NCBI RefSeq assembly: GCF_016920785.2
Contig: NW_024609881.1
Location: 49,260,710-49,324,709, forward strand
Origin: Ixodes scapularis
Taxonomy: Eukaryota; Arthropoda; Arachnida; Ixodida; Ixodidae
Length of the DNA stretch: 64,000 bases
Direction of reading: 5' to 3'
Positions within the stretch are counted from its first letter, which is position 1. Each line of letters opens with the position of its first letter. The notes beneath the pieces are model-generated. The model was not told the origin of the DNA. It searched no databases and saw only the letters and a program-made list of their open reading frames with translations. Of the stretch, positions 8,304-16,789 are shown one piece after another. The position numbers and the translations under genes are program-made.

Positions 8304-11300
8304 GTTGTCCTTTGTTTTAACAACGTACCGGACGCATAGTTCTAATGAAAACCGGAGAGAAAGCTGAATGTTTAATCAAAACTTACTTAATCAAAACTTT
8401 ACTTCTGTTAGTACTAAATTTAGTTTTAAAACATTCCGTTCCATGATAACCGGATTGTGGTGGACTAGCTTCCCAGCTCTGCAAGGCAGACTGCATTACA
8501 AATTCGTTGCTACGTGCTGAATTAACATGACATGCAAGGAAAGCACAACTCGTTTTTTTTATTTGTTTTTTATTGAGATTAAGTTTTTTAATGTTTCTAT
8601 AAATGAGCAAGGCACTAAAACTAGCTGATGCCCATTGTCAGCACTGGTATAAAACTACCAAACTCCCAAAAAAGTTGCACTTCTTTTTATAGCATTGCGC
8701 ACCTTTTAACCAGTCAGCAAAATTGTGTATGTGTGCAGTCAATAAATAACTACAACCTTCTGAAGCACTATTAGTTTGCTTATCACCTCCATGTGAAACC
8801 ACAATATCTAAACCATTAAGCGCCGTTCACACTCTTGCAACCGAGTACGACCGAGAGAGACAAGACCGGTTTTTAATCCTCTTACGACTTCTTAGGACCA
8901 GCTCCGCAGCAGCGCGCCTGGTCCTAAGAAGTTTCTCTCGGTCGTACTCGGTTGCAAGAGTGTGAACGGGCCTTTATGGTCAAATATTTTATTTTTAACA
9001 AAAATAAAGAATAATGAAGTTCACTACATCTTCCAGGTCAAAGGCATGGCTGAGGTATGCCAAAAGAGACGACCTTCTGCGAAAATCGTCCAGTGAGCTG
9101 CATGCAAAGTATTTCGTCTGCAGCAGTCACTTCACAGCGCGTGACTTCATGGACCCTGGGCGAACAAAGCTAATGAAAACCGCTGTGCCTTCAGTTCGCC
9201 CTTCGACATATTCAGATGCTGAGAGAGCTAAAGGTAAAGATTTATTTAACTATCCATATACGAAAAGTATATTACTTGTGTAAAACTTTATTTAAACACA
9301 ATATTGCTTCTACGGCTTCACAACCTAACTTCTAATAGACTAAACTCTTCCAGACTTTATGGAAGCGACAACCCCACCGTGCGGCGCAGACCCCATGGAG
9401 GCTACAGCCTCCAGCTTCCGGCCCGAAGAACCCTCAACCGCTGCCCATGGTGAGGAAGGACTTGTGTTGGAAACAACAGCCTGGGTCTAATAGACAAATT
9501 TTTCCAGACTCCATGGAAGCGACACCCCCACCGTGTGGCGTAGACCCCATAGAGGCTTCAGCCCCATCATGCGGTGCAGCCTCCAGCTTCCGGCCCAAAG
9601 AACCCTCAACCGCTGCCCATGGTGAGGAAGGACTTGTGTTGGAAACAACAGCCTGCGTCTAATAGGCAAATATTTCCAGACTCCATGGAAGTGACACCCC
9701 CACCGTGCGGCGTAGACCCCATAGAGGCTTCAGCCCCATCATGCGGTGCAGCCTCCAGCTTCCGGCCCAAAGAACCCTCAACCGCTGCCGATGGTGAGGA
9801 AGGACTTGTGTTGGAAACAACAGCCTGGGTCTAATAGACAAATTTTTCCAGACTCCATGGAAGCGACACCCCCACCGTGCGGCGTAGACCCCATAGAGGC
9901 TTCAGCCCCATCATGTGGTGCAGTCTCCAGCTTCCGGCCCGAAGAGCCCTCAACCGCTGCCCATGGTGAGGAAGGACTTGTGTTGGAAACAACAGCCTGC
10001 GTCTAATAGGCAAATATTTCCAGACTCCATGGGACCGACAACCCCACCGTGCGGCGCAGACCTCATGGAGGCTACAGCCTCCAGCTTCCGGCCCGAAGAA
10101 CCTTCAACCGCTCCCCATGGTGAGGAAGGACTGGTGTTGGAAACAACAGCCTGGGTCTAATAGACAAATTTTTCCAGACTCCATGGAAGTGACACCCCCA
10201 GCGTGCAGCGTAGACCCCATGGAGGCTTCAGCCCCATCATGCGGTGCAGCCTCCAGCTTTCGGCCCGAAGAACCCTCAACCGCTGCCCATGGTGAGGAAG
10301 GACTTGTGTTGGAAACAACAGCCTGAGTCTAATAGACAAATTTTTCCAGACTCCATGGAAGTGACACCCCCAGCGTGCAGCGTAGACCCCATGGAGGCTT
10401 CAGCCCCATCATGCGGTGCAGCCTGCAGCTTCCGGCCCGAAGAACCCTCAACCGCTGCCCCTTGGTGAGGAAGGACTTGTGTTGAAAACAACAGCCTGCG
10501 TCTAATAGGCAATTATTTCCAGACTCCATGGGACCGACAACCCCACCGTGCGGCGCAGACCCCATGGAGGCTACAGCCTCCAGCTTCCGGCCCGAAGAAC
10601 CTTCAACCGCTGCCCATGGTGAGGAAGGACTTGTGTTGGAAACAACAGCCTGAGTCTAATAGACAAATTTTTCCAGACTCCATGGAAGTGACACCCCCAG
10701 CGTGCAGCGTAGACCCCATGGAGGCTTCAGCCCCATCATGCGGTGCAGCCTGCAGCTTCCGGCCCGAAGAACCCTCAACCGCTGCCCCTTGGTGAGGAAG
10801 GACTTGTGTTGAAAACAACAGCCTGCGTCTAATAGGCAAATATTTCCAGACTCCATGGGACCGACAACCCCACCGTGCGGCGCAGACCCCATGGAGGCTA
10901 CAGCCTCCAGCTTCCGGCCCGAAGAACCTTCAACCGCTGCCCATGGTGAGGAAGGACTTGTGTTGGAAACAACAGCCTGGGTCTAATAGACACATTTTTC
11001 CAGACTCCATGGAAGTGACACCCCCAGCGTGCAGCGTAGACCCCATGGAGGCTTCAGCCCCATCATGCGGTGCAGCCGGCAGCTTCCGGCCCGAAGAACC
11101 CTCAACCGCTGCCCATGGTGAGGAAGGACTTGTGTTGAAAACAACAGCCTGCGTCTAATAGGCAGATATTTCCAGACTCCATGGGACCGACAACCCCACC
11201 GTGTGGCGCAGACCCCATGGAGGCTACAGCCTCCAGCTTCCGGCCCGAAGAACCTTCAAACGCTGCCCATGGTGAGAAAGGACTTGTGTTGGAAACAACA

Positions 11301-13726
11301 GCCTGGGTCTAATAGACACATTTTTCCAGACTCCATGGAAGCGACAGCCTCACCGTGCGGCGCGGACTCCACGGAGGCTACAGCCCCATCATGCAGCTCG
11401 CCCTTGGATTTCCGACCGGTGACACCGTCCACATGGTCCTCCTCTGAACCAGTTGGAGCTTGTAAGTGTCCCATTTCTTTTGTTCACCTGTGCCCATATG
11501 CTACTACTCATATAACTAAAATTCATGCATGTTAAGGTGGGTATTAGTTTGTCTACTTTTCCGGTGATGGGCTTTTCATGCAAAACCTCTAATATACCTT
11601 ACGTACTGTATTGTCAAGGCATACAGTGGAAATATGTAAATTTAGCAAACATAGCTTCAAAAGCCCAGTTTCCCACGATTTCTAATTGTCTGTAGTTTAG
11701 GGGCATATTATCTACTTGCAGATTATGTCACTGTAAGGTAATGTTGGCTATGCTGGTTATAAGGAGAACTGCTTACCTGCTCTGATTTCGTTATTTTTAT
11801 TTTTTACCCGTTTCAGGTACTTCTATGCCTCCTCTGCGCAGTTCTGCGCCGAGACCTAAGGGCATCATAAGGCGTCTCCAGGCCAAGGTTTCAAAGTACC
11901 GGAAGACCATCGCAAGGCTGCGCAAGCAAGAGAAGAATATGCCTCGATCGGCTGCGGAAGCTCTCAACATCATTCACCCTCACGTGACAGACGAGGTATT
12001 TCACCTACTGTCAAGCCATGTTAAATTGAAATCCAAGGGCAAGGGAAAACGATTCCCGTTATGGTTGAAAAAGTTTTCTCTTCATCTCAACTTCCGTGGG
12101 CCGCGGGCATACCGTTTTTTGTCTCGTTATCTCACTCTTCCTACTCAGCGCACACCAAGAAGATGGCTGTCGGATGTCAAAATGACACCTGGAATTATAC
12201 CAGGCATTATGTCATCCATTTTTACAAAAACACAATCATGGAGTAAGCGCGATCGCGTCTGCACTCTCATCTTCGATGAGATAGTGTTAAAAAAAAACTT
12301 GTCATATGACGTGTCACAAGATGTTGTTCATGGATTTACGGATGATGGCTACGAACGAACCTCAACGATTGCCGACAGAGCCCTGGTTATCCTTCTTTCC
12401 GGAGTTTCCCGGAGATGGGTTCAACCAGTCGCTTATACAATTGGGCACACGTCTACGCCATCTACCGTAATCCGGAACTTGTTGATCTCGCTCACTGAGC
12501 AGTTGCAAGACATTGGAATTACAGTTAAAGCTGTAATTTGTGACCAAGGGGCTTCCAATGTAAGCTTAGCAAACCAGCTTGGTGTCTCTGTGGCGCAGCC
12601 CTTTTTTCTCGTAAAACGTGAACGCGTTTACTTCATTTACGACGTTCCCCATTTAGTGAAAAGAACTCGGAACAACCTGCAGGCCCACAGGCTTCATATC
12701 GAAAATGAGATTGTAGACTGGGCAGACATTGTGAAACTGTACCACTCCACACATGAGATGCGACTGCGGTTGGCGCCAAAGTTGACTGAAAGACATATCT
12801 ACCAGAAACCTTTCAGTAATATGAAGGTTAAGCGGGCGACCCAGGTATTGAGTGCTTCAGTGTGCGTCGCGCTTTTAGCTCTTGTCTATGCGAAACAGCT
12901 GCCTGAAGCAGCCATGTCAACTGCTTATTTTTGTGACCGCATGGACAAGCTGTTTGATTGCTTGAATAGCTCCAGTCCAAAGAAAACGGAGCAAAAGTTG
13001 CGCCATGCTATTCGAAAAGGGCAGCCGGATTTAGTTGAATTTCTTGGAAAACAGCTTCCATGGATTGCGTCTTGGAAGTTCGAAGGCAAACGTCAGCCAC
13101 ACACTATCATCGGGTGGCAAATTACGATCAAAGCCGTCTTGCTGCTGTGGGAAGATGTTTCCCAGAATTACGACTTTGAGTTTCTCCTCACGCGTCGACT
13201 TCAACAAGACCCACTTGAACAGATGTTTGGACACATAAGACAAAAGCAGGGATGCAACTCGAATCCCAATGTGCCTCAGTTCATATCTGGCCTGAAACAC
13301 ATTGGGATTCAGAAGCTCCTCATACTGTCACCGAAGGGAAATGTCGAGGAGGATGAGACGGACCTCCTCCAGGAGTTGTCCCCATTTTCACTTAGTAGCG
13401 AGTCACTCGTGGATGTTGTGCAGCATGTCCCACAGGACGACTTTCCATCTTTGGAAAACATCACTGAGTTGGCAGCCCATGAGGAGTCCCATGTTATTGA
13501 CAACTCTGCTACTTATTATGTTGCTGGCTTCATTGTTAAAATGTTCACTGAGAAGGCTGCAGAAGGTTGTTCTTGTCCTGACTTGCTTAGAGATGAGCAC
13601 AGTAACCTTGATGAGCGACATCAGTTTTTTATGATGCTGAAAGCGTACCACGTCCCAGGCAAGCTCTTCGGCAACTTGACTGTGCCATCAAGCGCAGCTT
13701 TCACACTTGTTCAGCAGCTCGAGTGA
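8200..13726 (+). CDS. THAP9/P-element-like DNA transposase with a tandem micro-exon array
   Basis: Predicted spliced gene. Coding exons: 8200-8303, 9037-9233, a 13-copy exon array within 9354-11461, and 11817-13726. Exons 1 and 2 join in phase 2 and encode a THAP zinc finger: C8-x4-C13, W, C-x2-H, then AVPS. The last exon encodes a basic coiled-coil stretch and a DDE transposase core. The family is THAP9 and Drosophila P transposase (THAP, coiled coil, RNase H-like fold with an insertion), which cut and paste DNA. The ATG at 8200 is chosen because the THAP fold begins a few residues after it and no other in-frame ATG lies closer. Omitting the two 115-nt array exons leaves an uninterrupted 1130-residue frame. 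It could be an active transposon or a domesticated gene; no terminal repeats were found. Confidence 0.8.
8819..8973. mobile_element. 155-bp Harbinger-like MITE in intron 1
   Basis: The tips AG(C/G)(G/C)CCGTTCACACTCTTG and CAAGAGTGTGAACGGGCCT are inverted. It is flanked on both sides by TTA (8816-8818, 8974-8976), matching the 3-bp target preference of PIF/Harbinger elements. It is nearly a complete palindrome. A 182-bp relative at 32830-33011 also has TTA on both sides. Confidence 0.85.
9037..9233 (+). CDS. Exon 2: C-terminal half of THAP zinc finger
   Basis: The acceptor ATCTTCCAG|G joins exon 1 in phase 2, giving R-S-K-A-W-L-R. The exon contains the THAP signature C-S-S-H-F and A-V-P-S-V. 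It ends GCT AAA G|GTAAAG (phase 1), which matches the phase of the following exon array. The next intron is 120 nt (9234-9353). Confidence 0.85.
10350..10464 (+). CDS. Array exon 7: +1-nt 'poison' copy
   Basis: This copy ends GCCCCTTG|GTGAGG where other copies end GCCCATG|GTGAGG, making it 115 nt. Spliced to the next array exon (starting ACTCC), the junction reads CCT TGA, an immediate stop. It must be skipped for a full-length product. Splice sites are otherwise as good as in neighbouring copies. Confidence 0.7.
10677..10791 (+). CDS. Array exon 9: +1-nt 'poison' copy
   Basis: Same +1 change as array exon 7, at the same place. Joining to 10850 also makes TGA at the junction. It sits in a repeat block duplicated with a 327-bp period, so the change probably arose once and was copied. 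Confidence 0.7.
11330..11461 (+). CDS. Array exon 13: divergent last copy
   Basis: Starts like the other copies but its second half is unique (C-S-S-P-L-D-F-R-P to G-A). Length is 132 nt (44 codons, phase kept), with donor CTT|GTAAGT. This longer copy may preserve the ancestral boundary with the transposase exon. The following intron is 355 nt (11462-11816). Confidence 0.75.
11817..13726 (+). CDS. Terminal exon: P-element-like transposase catalytic region
   Basis: Begins after TTTCAG and supplies GT to complete a Cys codon in phase. Numbering from the Met at 11825 (633 residues): basic Leu/Lys-rich coiled coil at about 13-40; conserved P-G-I near 123-127; first catalytic Asp candidate D151 (I-F-D-E); second D240 (C-D-Q-G-A-S-N); conserved Y-D-V-P-H at 272-276; putative GTP-binding-type insertion between about 300 and 440; Glu candidate E465 in D-P-L-E-Q-M-F-G-H-I-R; and a C-terminal Y-Y-V-A-G-F motif at 564-569. 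No stop or frameshift interrupts it, unlike every other mobile-element frame in the window, which suggests recent insertion or selection. Residue roles are by analogy with Drosophila P transposase. Confidence 0.88.
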
Positions 13727-14301
13727 ATCTTTCTTTCTGTTATCGAAAGTGTAGCGCACCTCCGAAGTGTTTGTGAAACATTGTACATAACTCTCTCGCG
13801 TGTTGGTGATTTTAATTCTTGCACTCCAGAGTGTCGTGCACGGTTTTTAAAAATGTTTTGCCGAATTCGATTGTGCTGGCATGTCCGTTTTGTAAATAGA
13901 AACTTGGATAAAGTTCGCTTCCATTCTCGCGTCTCTGGTGTACAGCTTGAAAAGTTCAGTGGGTAGAAGATGATGTTTCAGCCTTTATGTTGCATCTCAT
14001 AAGATATCTGCAACAGTAAAATTAATTTTATTGGGATTTTATTGGGCCGTGCAGACTGCACACTAGCCATTTGTTGGGATTATTTGCAGTCAGTAGGTTG
14101 CACTCTACTGGTCTATTGTAATGACTGCTTTTTTAGATGGCCATGTCTGTTTTTTTCCTATTGTGGTCATGTGGAATGTGTAAGTTCCCATATTGATCTT
14201 TGTTAATACTCTCTTAGGTCACTCATCTCGGATGCAACTTTCTTTTCTTTTGGACACTGTTTCTGCTTTACACATATGTGGAGCGTGAAGGAGATTGAGA
14301 T
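13727..14301 (+). other. Probable 3' UTR of the transposase gene
   Basis: AT-rich non-coding sequence directly after the stop codon. TGCAGACTGCACAC...TTGTTGGGATTATTTGC at about 14046-14090 loosely recurs near 14620-14680, hinting at an old internal duplication. Confidence 0.4.
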
Positions 14302-14603
14302 CAGGGGTGTCCACCAACCTGGCAAGCCTGAAATGCTCAGGGAATTTTGAATCACCTGGAAAAGTCAGGGAATTATCAGGGGAACTGTCAAAAGGTTGGC
14401 TAAATCAGGGAAAGTGACGAGTAAAAGTGGCACGGTGGTGCGGAACGAAGCCCGGCGATCAGGTGTCGTCACGGTTCTGCTGAATAACATTGCCCGAAAT
14501 GTCATCCTTCGAAGGAAGGAACAGCCAGGAAATTTTATCAAAATAGTCAAGGGAAACCTGGAAAAATCATGGACTTTGGAAAAGTCATTGGGTAGACACC
14601 TTG
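14302..14603. mobile_element. 302-bp MITE, hAT-like tips
   Basis: CAGGGGTGTCCACC at the left and its near complement GGTAGACACCTTG at the right. The interior is rich in CAGGGAA and CCTGGAAAA words. No convincing 8-bp duplication is visible, so the hAT assignment is tentative. Confidence 0.55.
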
Positions 14604-15368
14604 TAAGATGTACCTAATTAGGCAGTGCAGATTGCATGCCAAGCCTTGGTGGAATCATTTGTGATGAGTGGGTCGCAGGTACACCGGGCACCAGTCTGAT
14701 TTAGCAGTCTTTTGTCAGCCATTTCATGTGCGCTTGTTATGGTAGTGGTCATGGTAAACCTTACATGTTAAATGTGACATGTTAAACGTGACATGAACGT
14801 AAAACCTGTATTAGACCGTCGGTTGGCTTTCAGTTCTTGTTATTTTGGTCATTATTGTTACTTAAATCAGCAGGAGCAAGGTATTTTTAATTCTGTAGTT
14901 CAGGCTGTGTTAGGGTTATTTAATGACTATGTCACAGACTAAGAAGGTCTATACTAGTGGCAATCTTGTTTAGGCATTTACTTGTCTGTTTTTCTCATTG
15001 TGGTCATCGTGCATTTCAGATTTCTTCTGCTGAGCGTTTTATTTGCATACAAATTGCATTGGATCAACGAGCTTTGATACTGCATGGCCAGTTTTTTTTT
15101 TAGTATGTGTTGCTGATGCTGCATATGTTATGTGTGTGGTGCACCTTCCATGGAACATGCTTGAGAACACAAAACAGGCTTGCAATCCAATTGCAGTTGT
15201 AACATTGTAATTCCAGTTGTTTGATAAGATTTTCATGCATGCCATAATATGCTTGTCATTTTTTTGTAGGATGTATTGTTTGTGAATCCTTGATGCACGG
15301 CGCTTATGTTTTGTAGTTTTGGTAATTATATACGAGGCACAAACTGCCCACCATATTTTTGTTGCGAA
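14604..15368 (+). other. Unassigned; possible continuation of 3' UTR
   Basis: T-rich sequence without open frames of note. It would belong to the transposase transcript if the polyadenylation signal at 15369 is used. Confidence 0.35.
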
Positions 15369-15374
15369 AATAAA
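15369..15374 (+). terminator. Candidate polyadenylation signal AATAAA
   Basis: AATAAA followed by a GT-rich stretch (GGTGGTGTTCTTCTGG at about 15390). It lies 1.64 kb after the transposase stop, so its link to that gene is uncertain. Confidence 0.35.
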
Positions 15375-15539
15375 CTGTTGATTACTCCCTGGTGGTGTTC
15401 TTCTGGACAGCACAAACCTACATGGGTTTCCTGGCTCGTAAAGTCAGTGTTAACTGTATATAGTATTGTCCATTAGTTGTCCGCATTAGGAATCGTACAT
15501 ACGTGTGAAGTAATTACAGCTGAAATTTACCGTGCGGGA

Positions 15540-15625
15540 ATAGTAGGAAAAACATAACTCGCGGCAAACCAGATGGCGCAGGCTACCGCCCAATACACTA
15601 CGCCAAACTATATATCTATCCATCC
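15540..15625 (+). mobile_element. Truncated 3' end of the LINE family
   Basis: AGATGGCGCAGGCTACCGCCC followed by an A/T-rich stretch and CTATCCATCC. This matches the 3' end of the LINE at 19180-19243 (AGGTGGCGTAAGCTACCGCC, then CATC repeats). It is either a severely 5'-truncated LINE copy or a SINE using the same 3' tail. Confidence 0.55.
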
Positions 15626-16100
15626 GGTAAGTATTTGTATTGTGACTCCATTCATTCAGTTGGGGACTACGACGGCCGCTGGGTGCGCTCCCTGCCAGCT
15701 AAATGGGCCGCTGGGGCCTATGGGAGTGTCCGCTCTTTACCTTGTGTAGATTACTCTATGAAGGGCCTAGTGGAGGAAAAACATTTGCTGCTGCCCTGCG
15801 CTTCCCTCCTGCCTCGGCTCTCTCGAAAAATCTGCAGGTGTACCAGTGAATGTCGCGTAGAAAGATGATGCGCTGTCTGATAAACCTGTGCCCAAAATAA
15901 AGTAGGAAAGGGTAGCGTCGCAGGCGTCGATGACGGCGAAGCAGCAGGATCGAGCGCTGGGACGAGACTGACTGCGGACCGCCACTCGGAGCACCTTTTG
16001 TACCCGCGTGGGTTTCTGGACCATTCGGCGTAGAAAGTTCCGAGCGTAGAACATTCGTAACACGATCAGACTAACGCCCCTGATTAAAAAAGGTAGTGCC
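15626..16100. other. No gene seen
   Basis: Unassigned GC-balanced sequence. Short open frames on both strands carry no recognisable motif. Confidence 0.4.
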
Positions 16101-16104
16101 ATCT

Positions 16105-16500
16105 TCCCCCTCCTCCTCCGACGCGTTATCTTTGTGTTTTGCTTTTTGGAGAGTGCCGCCTGGATCGGTCCAAGATAGCAGACGGCCTTCGTATACTTGA
16201 GTCAGAGTACAGTCAAAGGCTGAAAGACACGCGCAAATACATACACACAGGCTAAAAGCGCACTGTCACGGTCTACCAGCCTCGAAGGATGGGCTCAAAG
16301 AAAGACGATGAAACCGTGACGTTGCACAGTTGGCGTTATTTGATTGGCGACATGAGCTCATAGCATGCACTGCACTCCGACAGCATAGGCGTACTTTCTC
16401 CCTCCTCCTCTGACGCGCACACCTTTTATATTTATGTTTTGTTTTTTACACTCGCGGTCGACTTTGGAGCCGCCGGCATCGGTCCAAGATAGCAGGCGGC
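16105..16500. repeat. Diverged direct repeat, ~300-bp spacing
   Basis: CCCTCCTCCTCCGACGCG...ATCGGTCCAAGATAGCAG at about 16108-16180 recurs at about 16399-16495 with CCCTCCTCCTCTGACGCG and ATCGGTCCAAGATAGCAG. The inter-copy sequence includes a short GTCACGGT/ACCGTGAC inverted pair. Nature unknown. Confidence 0.5.
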
Positions 16501-16589
16501 ATTCTTCAAAGGCTGGCGCTACTTTTCCGTACAAAGGGGCTTTAGATCAGACGACACGGTTCTCGAACTTACGAGAATATGAAGTAGAA

Positions 16590-16705
16590 AGAATAAATAA
16601 AAGAGGAATCCGCTCCCTGGTATCGAACCCGGAGCCTCCGCGCGACAGCCAAGCGCGGTAAGCATTCGGCCACGCGCTCGCTGGGCAGCCCGCGTGCTAA
16701 TATCA
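16590..16705 (-). mobile_element. tRNA-derived SINE head
   Basis: On the minus strand an A-box-like TGGCCGAATGC (near 16663-16673) precedes the B box GGTTCGATACC (16619-16629) at tRNA spacing, within a sequence reading GAGCGCGTGGCCGAATGC...GGAGGCTCCGGGTTCGATACC. Acceptor and anticodon stems do not pair well enough for a tRNA gene. It abuts the 5' side of the truncated LINE. Confidence 0.65.
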
Positions 16706-16789
16706 GTTATAGACGTTACAAAACATTTCTGGGAGAACATAAGTCGCTTTAGCTATTGGGCAGGAGATCAAACTATAGGGGGTGCTCTG

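Larger units (their letters stand above)
9354..11461 (+). repeat. Array of 13 tandem micro-exons with twelve 58-nt introns
   Basis: Exons: 9354-9449 (96), 9508-9621, 9680-9793, 9852-9965 (114 each), 10024-10119 (96), 10178-10291 (114), 10350-10464 (115), 10523-10618 (96), 10677-10791 (115), 10850-10945 (96), 11004-11117 (114), 11176-11271 (96), 11330-11461 (132). Every intron is 58 nt: donor G|GTGAG, branch-like TCTAAT about 20 nt from the end, acceptor TTTCCAG. All exons enter in phase 1; all but the two of 115 nt also leave in phase 1. The unit starts D-S-M-E-A-T and ends P-S-T-A-A-H-G, is rich in Pro, Ser, Ala and Thr, and has usually two Cys in long copies. Short copies lack six codons in frame. 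The coding reading is inference from splice signals and phase. Confidence 0.8.

Noticed and set aside
9354..11461. CRISPR-like array or plain minisatellite
   Set aside because: Regular repeats with alternating segments suggest this at first, but the spacers are conserved, the genome is eukaryotic, and each unit has splice sites with matching phase to flanking coding exons.
9487..11474. Multiple antisense open frames of 60-78 codons across the exon array
   Set aside because: They recur with the array period and are mirror by-products of the repeated exon on the other strand; no family resemblance.
13031..13651. Antisense and alternate-frame open frames within the transposase exon
   Set aside because: Shadows of the conserved transposase reading frame.
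16590..16705. tRNA gene
   Set aside because: A- and B-box-like words are present, but acceptor and anticodon stems do not pair; interpreted as a SINE head.
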